A DNA stretch of 64,000 nt from contig NZ_CP083809.1 in NCBI RefSeq assembly GCF_020149765.1, positions 2,666,001 through 2,730,000 on the forward strand, given 5' to 3'. Numbering within the stretch: the first letter of the stretch is position 1; the number at the start of each line of letters is the position of its first letter. This DNA is from Pantoea agglomerans (lineage in GTDB: Bacteria; Pseudomonadota; Gammaproteobacteria; Enterobacterales; Enterobacteriaceae). Positions 49,589 through 58,342 of this stretch are shown here, piece by piece. The translations under genes and the position numbers were made by a program. The notes beneath the pieces were generated by a model, which worked only from the letters and a program-made list of their open reading frames with translations, made no database searches and had not been told where the DNA came from.

Positions 49589-51124
49589 CTAACTGGCGCT
49601 GGCGGCCGGGCCGAAAACGTCGAACTGCGGCAGCGTGACCTTTTGATAGGTCTCCCAGCCGCCGCCCAGCGCCTTATAGAGCGCCACCAGGTCGAGCGCG
49701 CTCTGCATGCGCGCCTGGGTCGCCTGCTCCTGCGCCTGCGCCAGCTGTCGCTGCGCGTCCAGCACGTCGATAAAGGTCGAAATGCCCTGACGATAGCTGT
49801 CGCTGGCCAGATCGAAAGCGCGCTGCAGCGAACCGGTGGTTTCATCCAGTGCCGTAACGCGCGCCTGATCGGCGCGATAGCTCACCAGCGCGTTTTCCAC
49901 ATCCTGCAGCGCGGTAAGCACCGTCTGGCGATAGTCGAGCGCCGCGCTCGCCTGCTGGGCGCGCGCCAGCTTCACGCTGGAGACCAGACGACCACCCTGA
50001 AACAGGGGGATCGACAGCGAGGGGCCGACGGAATAGAAGTGGCTGCTCCAGTTATCGAGATAGCTGACGTCGGTATTGCGTACCCCGAGCTGGCCGGTAA
50101 GCGACAGGCTGGGGAAGAGCTGCGCCACTGATACACCGATGTTCGCCGTCTGCGCATGCAGCGTCGCCTCAGCCTGCCGAATATCGGGGCGGCGACGCGC
50201 CAGCGTGGCGGGAATGCCAACCGGCACAATCTGCGGCAAGGCAGGCATCGCTTTCGGCGTAAAGAGCTCATTATCCAGCGCGCCGGGCGTTTTGCCCAAC
50301 AGCACCGCCAGCCCGTTCATCGCCTGACGCGCCTGCGACTGATACTGCGGCAGCTGCGCCTGTAGCGAACTGAGCTGCGCGCGCGCATTCTCCACGTCGG
50401 TAAGGGGCGCCAGTCCGTTGCGCTGCTGGCTCTGCGTCAGCTCCCAGCTCTGCTGCGCCACCGCAATCTGCTGCTCCAGCGTGGCGACCGTCGCCTGCGC
50501 GCCGCGTAGCTGCAGGTAGGCGCGCGCCACTTCAGCCTCCAGCGAGACCAGCGCGTCGTTGCGCTGCTCAATGGCCGCCTGGGTTTGCGCATCCGCCAGC
50601 TCGACCTGGCGGCGGACTTTGCCCCACAGATCCAGCTCCCAGCTGGCGTCGAAGCTGCCCTGATAGAGCGTTACCGGCTGGTCCAGGCTGCTGAGCTGGC
50701 TGGCAGTCTCGCTATCCAGCTGGTCGGTGGCGCCGTTGGCTTTCAGCAGCCCTTCCAGGCCCAGCTGCTGACGCGTAACTTTCGCGCTGCCGTTCAGGCT
50801 GGGAAAGAGGCCGCCGCGCGCCTGCGCCAGCTCCTGTCGCGCGCCGGCGATGCGCAGCACCGCCTGCTGCAGCGTCAGGTTGCCCTCGACCGCCCGGTCG
50901 ATCAGGCTGTTGAGCTGCGGATCGTTAAAGCTTTGCCACCAGCGCGTATTAACGGCGCCGGGCGCGGTTTTCGACGCCTGCTGCGCGTCCAGCAGATGAT
51001 AGCCGCCGGGCATCTGCGGCTTCGGCGCCTCATAATCGGGGCCGACGGCGCAGCCCGCCAGCCAGAATGCCAGCGCCAGCAGGCTAAGCGGTCTTGCCAG
51101 CGCGCGCGTAGAGTTAACCTTCAT
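49589..51124 (-). CDS. RND/MFS-type outer-membrane factor lipoprotein
   Basis: 511-aa NodT/OprM-like outer-membrane efflux channel. Lipobox LAGC with Cys25; two OEP (TolC-like) repeats. The ATG at 51124 has AGGAG nine nt upstream and is one base from the emrB-like stop, so the channel is the third gene of the operon. Duplicated helical repeats with SRLTYLQLRGAQ-type segments and DIRQAEATLHAQTANIG are visible. Confidence 0.9.
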   Translation of the reverse strand: MKVNSTRALARPLSLLALAFWLAGCAVGPDYEAPKPQMPGGYHLLDAQQASKTAPGAVNTRWWQSFNDPQLNSLIDRAVEGNLTLQQAVLRIAGARQELAQARGGLFPSLNGSAKVTRQQLGLEGLLKANGATDQLDSETASQLSSLDQPVTLYQGSFDASWELDLWGKVRRQVELADAQTQAAIEQRNDALVSLEAEVARAYLQLRGAQATVATLEQQIAVAQQSWELTQSQQRNGLAPLTDVENARAQLSSLQAQLPQYQSQARQAMNGLAVLLGKTPGALDNELFTPKAMPALPQIVPVGIPATLARRRPDIRQAEATLHAQTANIGVSVAQLFPSLSLTGQLGVRNTDVSYLDNWSSHFYSVGPSLSIPLFQGGRLVSSVKLARAQQASAALDYRQTVLTALQDVENALVSYRADQARVTALDETTGSLQRAFDLASDSYRQGISTFIDVLDAQRQLAQAQEQATQARMQSALDLVALYKALGGGWETYQKVTLPQFDVFGPAASAS

Positions 51125-51125
51125 G

Positions 51126-52694
51126 TCAGTGTGCTCCTGCACTGCCTTCGCTCTTAATCGGCGACAGCAGCCAACAAAATGGAATCAAGATCAGGGCGAC
51201 GATGCTCAGGCCCGTAAAGACGTCGATGTAGGCCAGAATGCGCGACTGCGCCACCATCTCCTGATAGAGCTGACCGGCCGCCAGCGTGGCGGGATCGCCT
51301 ACCGCCGAGGTAAAGTCGCGGATCGCCTGCGCCCAGTGCTGCACGGTGATATTGAACTGCTCGTTGAGCGGCGTCATGTTATGCACCATATGCGCCGATC
51401 GCACCTGCTCGCGCTCGGTGATCGCCGCGGTGGAGAGCGAAATACCGATCGAGCCCGCGACGTTGCGGAACATGGTAAAGAGCGCTGAGGCGTCGGCGTT
51501 GAGGCGCTGCGGAATGGTAATAAAGGCGATGGTGGTCAGCGGCACAAACAGGAACCCTAACCCAATCGACTGCGCGCTGCGCATCAGCACCAGGGTTTTA
51601 AAATCGACATCCGGCGTCAGGGTCGAGGAGTACATAAACGCCAGCGCCAGGCAGGTGAAGCCAAAGGCGATGATATAGCGCGTCTGCACCCGCGGCATCA
51701 GAGCGATAACCAGCGGAATGGTGAGCACGATCAGGATCGCGCCCGGCGACAGCACCAGTCCCGACCAGGTCGCGGTATAGCCGAGATCCTGCTGCGCCAG
51801 CTGCGGCAGCACCACGGAGCTGCCGTAAAGGATCATCGCCATGCCCGCCATCAGCAGCCCCGACACCCAGAAGTTGCGATCCTTCATCACCAGAATATCT
51901 ACCACCGGCTTGCGGGCATACATCAGCCAGTAAACCGCGCCGACGATGCCGACCAGCGCCAGCGTAGCGAACAGCACGATAAAGTGCGAGGCGAACCAGT
52001 CTTCATCTTCGCCGCGGTCGAGAAACACCTGCAGGCAGCCCAGCCCAAGGGTGATCAGCCCGATGCCGATATAGTCAATTTTCAGCCGCCCTTTCGCCCA
52101 CTTGCGCTCCCAGGGCGGATCTTCCAGCAGCTGATAGATCGCCAGCACCGTCAGGATGCCAACCGGGATGTTAATAAAGAAGACCCAGCGCCAGCTGTAG
52201 TTATCGGTGATCCAGCCGCCGAGCGTCGGCCCGATAACGGGCGCCACGATAATGGCGATAGAAGAGAGGCCGAACGCCTTGCCGCGATCTTCCGGCTTAA
52301 AGTAGTCGAGCAGCACCGACTGCTGCACCGGCTGCAGGCCCCCGCCGAAAAATCCCTGCAGCACGCGGAACAGGATGATCTGCCACAGCTCGGTGGCGAT
52401 GCCGCACAGAAACGAGCAGATGGTGAACATCACGATGCAGATCAGGAAGAACTGCTTACGGCCGAAGAGTCGGCTGAAAAAGGCGGAGATGGGCAGGACG
52501 ATACCGTTCGCCACCAGATAAGAGGTCAGCACCCATGTGGATTCGTCATAGCTGGAGGAGAGCGAACCGGCAATATGGGGCAGCGCCACGTTAACGATGG
52601 TGGTGTCCAGGATCTCCATAAACACCGCCAGCGTGACGGTCACCGCCACCAGCCAGGGGTTGCTGGAGGGTTGCCAGCTCTGCGCCTGGCTCAT
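51126..52694 (-). CDS. EmrB/QacA-type DHA2 MFS drug transporter
   Basis: 522 aa, 14 membrane helices, with FMEILDTTIVNVALPHIAG (motif D1) and LGFLFVPLTTIAF. Together with the EmrA-like adaptor and outer-membrane factor this makes a tripartite drug/toxin exporter. Overlaps the adaptor gene by 4 nt. The E. coli emrB paralogue lies elsewhere with no outer-membrane partner. Confidence 0.92.
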   Translation of the reverse strand: MSQAQSWQPSSNPWLVAVTVTLAVFMEILDTTIVNVALPHIAGSLSSSYDESTWVLTSYLVANGIVLPISAFFSRLFGRKQFFLICIVMFTICSFLCGIATELWQIILFRVLQGFFGGGLQPVQQSVLLDYFKPEDRGKAFGLSSIAIIVAPVIGPTLGGWITDNYSWRWVFFINIPVGILTVLAIYQLLEDPPWERKWAKGRLKIDYIGIGLITLGLGCLQVFLDRGEDEDWFASHFIVLFATLALVGIVGAVYWLMYARKPVVDILVMKDRNFWVSGLLMAGMAMILYGSSVVLPQLAQQDLGYTATWSGLVLSPGAILIVLTIPLVIALMPRVQTRYIIAFGFTCLALAFMYSSTLTPDVDFKTLVLMRSAQSIGLGFLFVPLTTIAFITIPQRLNADASALFTMFRNVAGSIGISLSTAAITEREQVRSAHMVHNMTPLNEQFNITVQHWAQAIRDFTSAVGDPATLAAGQLYQEMVAQSRILAYIDVFTGLSIVALILIPFCWLLSPIKSEGSAGAH

Positions 52695-53830
52695 TCCACG
52701 GTAACCTTAGGCTCTACCGACAGACCGAGCGGCAGCGGATGGTTTGGATCCAGCCCTTTGTCGATAACGATTTTCACCGGTACGCGCTGGACGATCTTCA
52801 CATAGTTGCCGGTGGCGTTCTCCGCCGGGAAGGTTGAGAAGCGAGAACCAGAACCCATCTGAATGCTGTCAACGTGCCCTTCCAGCTCCATATCGGGCCA
52901 GGCGTCGACGCTAATCGCCACTTTATCGCCGGGATTCATGCGCGCCAGCTGCGACTCTTTAAAGTTAGCGGTAATCCAGATATCGGGCGACACCAGCGAA
53001 AACAGCGAGCTGCCCGCCTGGACCAGCGTGCCGAGCTGTACGTTGCGCTTAGTGACGAAGCCGTCATAGGGCGCGCGCACCTGGGTATAGGAGAGATTCA
53101 GCTCGGCGGTATTCAACTGCGCCTGCGCCTGCGCGACCTGCTGCTGTCGCGCCTCTACGTTGGTTTCCTGCTGGCGGATCTGCAGCGCGACCTGCGAGGC
53201 GACTTCCACCTGCGCTTTGGCGCTCTGCAGCTGCGCCTGGGCCGAACGCAGCTGTGCGGCGGCGGTATCGATATTTCGCTGGCTGGTGGCGCGCGGGTCG
53301 ACGCCGCGCTGACGGCGATAGTCCGCCTCGGCGTTCAGCAGGTTAGCCTGCGCTTTTGCCTGATCGGCCAGCGCCTGGTCGCGCTGCGCCGGATACTGCA
53401 CCTTCGAAAGCGCCAGCTGCGCCTGCGCCTGATGCAGCTGCGCCTGCGCCAGACCGAGCTGCGCTTTGGCCTGATCACGCTGAGCCAGGGTGTCGCGCGG
53501 ATCGATCTCTACCAGCAAATCGCCTTTTTTCACCCGCTGGTTATCTTTTACCAGCAGCTTTACCACGTAGCCGGACGCTTTAGGCGCGATGGTAACCGCA
53601 TCGCCTTCGGTAAAGGCGTCGTCGGTGGTCTCTTCGTTGCGCGTGCTAAACCAGAACCAAAAGCCGACAATGACCATGATCACCACCACAATGCCTAGAA
53701 TGATCAGTGGTTTTTTGCCGGGTCTTTTGCGTTCGGGCTCATCGTTATTCTGGTCAGACTGCTCACTGGATGGATCCTGCTTTTTCTTCGCATCATCCTG
53801 ATGAGATTCGCCTTTTTCATTCTCGCTCAT
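52691..53830 (-). CDS. EmrA/HlyD-type membrane-fusion adaptor
   Basis: 379 aa. Hydrophilic N-terminal tail rich in acidic and Gln residues (1-40), one membrane helix (about 41-63), lipoyl halves, a long alpha-hairpin rich in Gln and Ala (about 110-240), and a beta-barrel domain with TQVRAPYDGFVTKRNVQ. First gene of the operon; 146 nt separates it from ybiR on the same strand. Confidence 0.93.
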   Translation of the reverse strand: MSENEKGESHQDDAKKKQDPSSEQSDQNNDEPERKRPGKKPLIILGIVVVIMVIVGFWFWFSTRNEETTDDAFTEGDAVTIAPKASGYVVKLLVKDNQRVKKGDLLVEIDPRDTLAQRDQAKAQLGLAQAQLHQAQAQLALSKVQYPAQRDQALADQAKAQANLLNAEADYRRQRGVDPRATSQRNIDTAAAQLRSAQAQLQSAKAQVEVASQVALQIRQQETNVEARQQQVAQAQAQLNTAELNLSYTQVRAPYDGFVTKRNVQLGTLVQAGSSLFSLVSPDIWITANFKESQLARMNPGDKVAISVDAWPDMELEGHVDSIQMGSGSRFSTFPAENATGNYVKIVQRVPVKIVIDKGLDPNHPLPLGLSVEPKVTVE

Positions 53831-53976
53831 AGTCAGTTCCGCATAGCTAACGCCCTAATTCCAGGGCATAAAAGGTCAGATAAACAGTAGATGGTAAACT
53901 GACATTTTCCAGCGTTTCTTGACCTTTCCAGACAAAAGAGGCACAACCTGCAACATTTTAGTAAGCGCAGCGGACG

Positions 53977-55086
53977 TTAGTGCAGTAAGCGCAGCAGCAG
54001 CCAGCCGCTCAGCATCGACCAGGCGAGCATCGGAATGGAAAAAAGATGAAACTGCCACCAGACCGCGCGGTCTTTCGCCATGCGCAGCGCGATCAGGTTG
54101 GCAAGGGAGCCAGGCAGCAGGCCAAAGCCGCCGATATTTACCGCCCAGGCGAGCACCTCGGAAGGCGGGATCTTCTGCAGCAGCAGAATCGTGGCGGGCA
54201 CGTTGCTGATAACCTGCGACAGGCCGATGGCCAACAGATAGATTGCGCCGTCGCCGAAGTGGGACACCGCGTCGAAGTGGCGCTGCACCACCGGCAGATG
54301 GGTAAGCAGGTAGACGTCGATAAACATGGCGATAAACACCACCAGCAGGCTCCAGTCGATAGCGAGCAATACCCTGCGCGCCATTAACAGATAGCAGCCC
54401 ATAATCAGCAACAGCGCCCAGCCGGTCATCTGCCACTCGAGCGCGGCGACGAACACCAGATAGAGCAGCACGCTGACGGCAAACAGCGGCTTCTGCCACG
54501 CGCGCGACTCGTCGTTGTCCTGTTTTTGAATATCGCGCGGCTTAAAGCTGAACCACGTCAGCGCCAGCAGCGTCACCAGCAGCAAGACCGCCAGCGGCGT
54601 CATTTGTAAGATAAATCCCGCCACGCTGAGTTTGCCGTGGCTCCACAACAGGATATTTTGCGGGTTGCCTACCGGCGTCAGCAGCGATCCGGCATTGACC
54701 GCCAGCGCTTCAAAGATAATCAGCCGGGAGAGAGGCAGGCGCGAATATTTGCGCAGCGTCAGGGTCAGCGGCACCAGAATAAACAGCGCCACGTCGTTGG
54801 TAAGAAAGGTAGAGAGCAGCGCGGCGGCCAGCACCATAAACAGCGCCAGCGCGCGTTCATGGCGAAAACGGCCAATCAGCCGCGCCCCCAGCACGTCGAA
54901 ATAGCCGCTGGTTTCCAGCCCTTTGGTTAGCAGCAGCAACCCCGTCAGCGTGACGATAGTGTGCCAGTCGACTGCGCCAGGCAGATCCCTCCAGTGAAAA
55001 TTCGCCAGCAGCAACAACACCGCGCCGAGCGCTAACAGTAAATGCAGAATACGATCATGCAAAAAAGGGCGTAGCACGGTGAGCAT
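53977..55086 (-). CDS. ybiR: YbiR, predicted SLC13/ArsB-type inner-membrane transporter
   Basis: 369 aa (E. coli 372), about 11 membrane segments; a conserved ion-transporter block STFLTNDVALFILVPLTL near residues 92-110 and NAGSLLTPVGNPQNILLW. Substrate not established. Starts 17 nt after mntR, likely co-transcribed. Confidence 0.88.
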   Translation of the reverse strand: MLTVLRPFLHDRILHLLLALGAVLLLLANFHWRDLPGAVDWHTIVTLTGLLLLTKGLETSGYFDVLGARLIGRFRHERALALFMVLAAALLSTFLTNDVALFILVPLTLTLRKYSRLPLSRLIIFEALAVNAGSLLTPVGNPQNILLWSHGKLSVAGFILQMTPLAVLLLVTLLALTWFSFKPRDIQKQDNDESRAWQKPLFAVSVLLYLVFVAALEWQMTGWALLLIMGCYLLMARRVLLAIDWSLLVVFIAMFIDVYLLTHLPVVQRHFDAVSHFGDGAIYLLAIGLSQVISNVPATILLLQKIPPSEVLAWAVNIGGFGLLPGSLANLIALRMAKDRAVWWQFHLFSIPMLAWSMLSGWLLLRLLH

Positions 55087-55103
55087 GGTAGCGAGTCCGG
55101 TGA

Positions 55104-55565
55104 TTAGTGACGGCTTTCGTAAAACTTCTGGAAGACAGCGAGGGTTTCATCGCTGACGTGATGCTCGATACCTTCGGAATCGCGACGCGCGGTTTCCGGG
55201 CTGATGCCCAGCGCGAGCAGGAAGGTTTCCACGATATGATGGCGGGCGCGGCTTTCCGCCGCCAGCTTCTCGCCCTCGCCGGTGAGAAAGACGCCACGAT
55301 AGGGAACCTGTTCCACCAGGCCAGCGCTGCTGAGACGTTTCAACATTTTGGCGACGGTGGGCTGGGAGACGCCCAGACGGGCCGCCATATCAACCTGACG
55401 CGCTTCGCCGAATTCACCGATTAAATCTGAGATCAACTCAACGTAGTCATCGATCAGTTCGCGACGATGCGCTTCGCGAACCTGTCGAAATCCTTCGACA
55501 TGCTCTTCGATATCTTTCAGGGGTCCAGGCGGGACAGAGACCCCAGTTTTGGCACGACGACTCAT
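55104..55565 (-). CDS. mntR: MntR, manganese-responsive repressor
   Basis: DtxR-family regulator that represses mntS and mntH when bound to Mn(II). 153 aa (E. coli 155). Winged-HTH about residues 38-95 ([17 protein letters not shown]), metal-site residues such as His109/His110, Glu113 and the [10 protein letters not shown] block (132-140) near the C-terminus. Divergent from the MntR-boxed small-protein operon. Confidence 0.95.
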   Translation of the reverse strand: MSRRAKTGVSVPPGPLKDIEEHVEGFRQVREAHRRELIDDYVELISDLIGEFGEARQVDMAARLGVSQPTVAKMLKRLSSAGLVEQVPYRGVFLTGEGEKLAAESRARHHIVETFLLALGISPETARRDSEGIEHHVSDETLAVFQKFYESRH

Positions 55566-55662
55566 TCAGCTTCCTCTTTATTATTCTCCGCGCCCGCGCA
55601 GCGAGACGGGTTTGCTGCGCTCATTGTAAACCAGGCACAAAGAAGCTCAAATTTTTCGTAAA

Positions 55663-55695
55663 TAGCATTGGCTACAGGGTATAGCCAGTGCTATA
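55663..55695. promoter_or_regulatory. Two tandem MntR-like boxes over a promoter
   Basis: TAGC-ATTG-GCTA (55663-55674) and TATAGC-CAGT-GCTATA (55680-55695) are palindromes with the same half-site and centres 19 nt apart, close to two helical turns. The half-site matches the E. coli MntR box (TAGC..GCTA). The first covers a -35-like TTGGCT (55668-55673) and the second a -10-like CTATAT/TATATT (55691-55697), so Mn-MntR would block transcription. Confidence 0.8.
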
Positions 55696-55740
55696 TTTGT
55701 CGATATTGTAGGCAAACGCGCAGGCAATGGAGAGACGATC

Positions 55741-55818
55741 GTGCAGGATCCTTATCTGTTACTACTGCTGTTTCTCCTGTTTATCGCCGGGCTTTGCCTG
55801 CTATTACGACGTTACTGA
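55741..55818 (+). CDS. 25-residue single-pass membrane protein upstream of mntS
   Basis: GTG start at 55741 with GGAGAGA (55729-55735) five bases upstream; stop TGA at 55816-55818. The product begins MQDPYLLLLLFLLFIAG and ends with the positive tail LLRRY, a typical small single-transmembrane protein. Its promoter region holds the tandem MntR boxes, and mntS-like starts 13 nt downstream. I know no named family. Ribosome profiling or tagging would be needed to establish it. Confidence 0.6.
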   Translation: MQDPYLLLLLFLLFIAGLCLLLRRY

Positions 55819-55831
55819 TTGGGAGGTCGAT

Positions 55832-56026
55832 ATGAGCACCCTGAAATGCTGCCTTGACTGCGGCAAATGCTTCCAGACTGAGAAACCGGCTTCATCCGCA
55901 GCGCTGAAATCCTGGCTTTGCCTGCTGAGCCGCTCCCCGTTTTCGCTCCGCCTGATGCTGGTTGAAAAACTGCTGGGCACAAAACAGAACGCTCGCCACT
56001 GCCCGAATCTTATCTGGCGCGGCTGA
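55832..56026 (+). CDS. mntS: MntS-like manganese-responsive small protein, 64 aa
   Basis: MntS raises free manganese in E. coli by inhibiting MntP. The start at 55832 follows GGGAGG (55821-55826). The central block SRSPFSLRLMLVEKL matches SHSPFKVRLMLLSML of 42-aa E. coli MntS. Here an extra N-terminal stretch of about 28 residues contains Cys6, Cys7, Cys10 and Cys13 (CCLDCGKCF), which could bind metal. Orientation opposite to mntR and ompX agrees with E. coli. Gene identity is inference from motif and place; the extension is seen directly. Confidence 0.75.
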   Translation: MSTLKCCLDCGKCFQTEKPASSAALKSWLCLLSRSPFSLRLMLVEKLLGTKQNARHCPNLIWRG

Positions 56027-56163
56027 CGCGCACCCGCTTACATGCAGCCTCAGCGTTTTGCCTGGGCTGCTCCGCTATTCGCCTTTCCCCTCTTTCTTAA
56101 CCTCGTCGCGCTGCTGCGCTGCAACCTTGCTCACTCCAGCGGACGCGCTTAAAAAAGAGATAA

Positions 56164-56191
56164 AAAAAACGGCCGCAAAGGGCCGTTTTTT
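56164..56191. terminator. Bidirectional terminator between mntS-like gene and ompX
   Basis: AACGGCC (56168-56174), loop GCAAAG, GGCCGTT (56181-56187), with an A-run before and T-run after, serving ompX on the minus strand and mntS on the plus strand. Confidence 0.85.
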
Positions 56192-56213
56192 CTGCAACTG
56201 GTCTAAGCAAAAC

Positions 56214-56726
56214 TTAGAAGCTGTAACCTACGCCAGCAATCCAGGTGCCAACGTCGACGTTACGGATGCGGCTCTGCTCGTAACCAACGTCGATAGCGAA
56301 CTGCTGGTACGGGTTGAACTGCAGACCGGCACCGTAGGAGAAGCCTACGTCGCTGGAGTCGCCTTTGTCGCGAACAACGGTGTCGTTCTGCTGGAATTTA
56401 CCGTAGCCGATACCAACCACGCCGTAGATGCTCGCCCAGTCGTTCAGACGGTAAGCAGGACCTGCGGTGAAGCCGTAGTACTGGCCTTTGTTGTACACGC
56501 CAGATTCAGTGCGATCTTTTTCGGTGTAGGTGAAAGAACCGATCCAACCCAGCGGGTTAGAGCCGTCTTCATAACGGTATTTCAGGTTGAAACCGTTCGC
56601 TTTGTTAGCCACGCCCTGATAGTCGGACTGAGCGTAACCGCCGGTGACTGTGCTCTGCGCCATTGCGGAACCCGCAGAAACTGCCAGAACACAAGCCAGT
56701 GCTGAAAGACATGCAATTTTTTTCAT
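56214..56726 (-). CDS. ompX: OmpX, outer-membrane beta-barrel protein
   Basis: 170 aa (E. coli 171). Signal peptide with AMAQ cleavage; eight-stranded barrel ending in Phe (GTWIAGVGYSF). The surface loops differ from E. coli (e.g. NDTVVRDKGDSSDV). Start ATG 56726 follows GAGGTGG; a GTG two codons earlier is open. In E. coli ompX is regulated by sRNAs CyaR and MicA; sites not checked here. Confidence 0.96.
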   Translation of the reverse strand: MKKIACLSALACVLAVSAGSAMAQSTVTGGYAQSDYQGVANKANGFNLKYRYEDGSNPLGWIGSFTYTEKDRTESGVYNKGQYYGFTAGPAYRLNDWASIYGVVGIGYGKFQQNDTVVRDKGDSSDVGFSYGAGLQFNPYQQFAIDVGYEQSRIRNVDVGTWIAGVGYSF

Positions 56727-57101
56727 AACCACCTCAAATGTGATAATACTTCTCTCCTGACAACGCTAAAAATATAACAAAACTCAGCCAGAAACTCTGC
56801 CCGCAAATTATTGTCTAACAGAATGTTTGGTGTAACAGAAAGTTAATGAAGCTTCCTATGCTATTCATTTTCCTTATATTTTCCGTCATTAAACTGCAAT
56901 GAATTTCTCGCAAGAAAAATTGTCGTTTAAGTTAAATCCTAAAAAAACCTGACATTTCTTTACGCTACTGGCCCTGAAAGCGGTTAAAATTCGCGCGATC
57001 GGCCAGGAATTTACCTGATAGTTCCCTCTGCTTTTACCCGCCATTCGATTAAACTGAGCCTCTTATTGCCTCTCTGCTGACCATCAGGATGCGTTCACAG
57101 G
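56727..57101. other. ompX/rhtA intergenic region
   Basis: 375 nt, mostly AT-rich, presumably holding the divergent ompX and rhtA promoters and the ompX 5' leader. I see no small gene, RNA or strong repeat. Confidence 0.4.
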
Positions 57102-58013
57102 ATGTCACTTTCTCTTTCGGGTAAAACCTCTGCTCCGGCTTTGTCGGTCGCCGTACTACTGATCGCGATGCTGTCGCTACAGGGCGGCGCGTCTCTGGCT
57201 AAATCACTTTTTCCTGCGGTAGGTGCTACCGGTATCACCGCGCTGCGTCTCGGGCTTGGCACCCTGATGCTGTGCGTTATCTTCAAACCCTGGCGGCTGC
57301 GCTTTACGCGCGAGCAGCGCCTGCCGCTGCTGATGTACGGGCTGGCGCTGGGCTGCATGAACTTTCTCTTTTACCTGTCGCTGCGCACCGTGCCGCTCGG
57401 CGTCGCGGTGGCGCTGGAGTTTACCGGCCCGCTGACGCTGGCGCTGCTGGGCACGCGCCGCCTGCTCGATTTCATCTGGGTGGTGCTGGCGGTTGCCGGA
57501 CTCTGGTTTCTGCTGCCGTTCGGCGACAGCATGAAAACTATCGATCCGCTGGGCGCGGCGCTGGCGGTGGGCGCGGGCGCCTGCTGGGCGCTCTATATTC
57601 TGGCGGGACCGCGCGCCGGGGCGGAGCACGGCCCGGCGACCGTGGCGATGGGCTCGCTTATCGCCTCCGTTATCTTCGTGCCGCTCGGGCTGACGTTCGC
57701 CGAGCCGGGCATCTGGCACTGGAGCGTGATCCCTGTCGCGCTACTGGTTGCCCTGCTCTCAAGCGCTATCCCCTACTCGCTGGAAATGGTGGCGCTGACG
57801 CGCCTGCCGGCACGCATTTTCGGCACGCTAATGAGCCTGGAGCCTGCGGTAGCGGCGCTGTCGGGCATTTTGTTTCTGGGCGAAACGCTGTCGCTGAAGC
57901 AGAGCCTCGGCCTGCTGGCGATTATTCTGGCGTCAGCCGGCGCAACGCTGACCCTTAAGCCCCGAAATAACCAGCTAAAAGAAGTTGAAATAACCCCACC
58001 GCCGACGCAATAA
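57102..58013 (+). CDS. rhtA: RhtA, threonine/homoserine exporter
   Basis: EamA-type inner-membrane exporter, 303 aa (E. coli 295). Ten membrane segments in two EamA repeats; GGASLAKSLFPAVGATGITALR, LSLRTVPLGVAVALEFTGPL and YSLEMVALTRLPARIFGTL are conserved. The ATG at 57102 follows CAGGA. Confidence 0.95.
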   Translation: MSLSLSGKTSAPALSVAVLLIAMLSLQGGASLAKSLFPAVGATGITALRLGLGTLMLCVIFKPWRLRFTREQRLPLLMYGLALGCMNFLFYLSLRTVPLGVAVALEFTGPLTLALLGTRRLLDFIWVVLAVAGLWFLLPFGDSMKTIDPLGAALAVGAGACWALYILAGPRAGAEHGPATVAMGSLIASVIFVPLGLTFAEPGIWHWSVIPVALLVALLSSAIPYSLEMVALTRLPARIFGTLMSLEPAVAALSGILFLGETLSLKQSLGLLAIILASAGATLTLKPRNNQLKEVEITPPPTQ

Positions 58014-58052
58014 GTTATTCCGCCTGCGTATAACGCGGGCTAAATAATATTC

Positions 58053-58076
58053 AGCCGCTTCAGGCGGCTTTATTTT
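58053..58076 (+). terminator. rhtA terminator
   Basis: AGCCGC (58053-58058), loop TTCAG, GCGGCT (58064-58069), then TTATTTT. Confidence 0.75.
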
Positions 58077-58083
58077 AACCAAT

Positions 58084-58124
58084 GATAAACATTATTATTA
58101 TCATTCTGAAACATACTGTATAAT
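58084..58124 (+). promoter_or_regulatory. Fur-box-like palindrome and -10 upstream of dps
   Basis: GATAAACATTATTATTATC (58084-58102) matches 15 of 19 bases of the Fur box (GATAATGATAATCATTATC) and sits inside AATGATAA...TTATCATT arms (58081-58105). A consensus -10 TATAAT follows at 58119-58124. It lies about 220-260 nt upstream of dps. Confidence 0.6.
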
Positions 58125-58287
58125 CTCGGCGGAAATAAAAAATTAACTTTTTGATAATTAATGGTTTTGCTGTGAGCGAGTCATCTTTGGCAGACAGACG
58201 CGCGGTTATTGCCGCTTGCTCTTTATCTGTAAATGCCAGCTATTTCAGCCATCGATAAGCTCAATCCTGCAAAGACGCAAAGCGCTG

Positions 58288-58295
58288 CTATACTT
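58288..58295 (+). promoter_or_regulatory. dps proximal -10 (sigma-S-type)
   Basis: CTATACTT (58288-58295) is the extended -10 expected for sigma-S/sigma70 control of dps; 48 nt from the ATG, with the conserved-looking leader TTATTCCCGTGCTTGATTAG. Confidence 0.65.
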
Positions 58296-58342
58296 ATTCC
58301 CGTGCTTGATTAGGACAACCCATCAAAGAGAGGATTCATACG

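Noticed and set aside
55727..55831. A 99-residue frame in phase with mntS-like starting at ATG 55727
   Set aside because: The upstream 35 residues have no ribosome-binding site; the ATG at 55832 has GGGAGG, and the overlapping GTG frame at 55741 looks more like a protein.
56042..56152. A 36-codon ORF after the mntS-like gene
   Set aside because: No ribosome-binding site and no recognisable sequence; lies between two stop/terminator regions.
58172..58258. A GTG-started 28-codon ORF in the rhtA-dps gap
   Set aside because: No ribosome-binding site and no hydrophobic or conserved pattern; more likely leader DNA.
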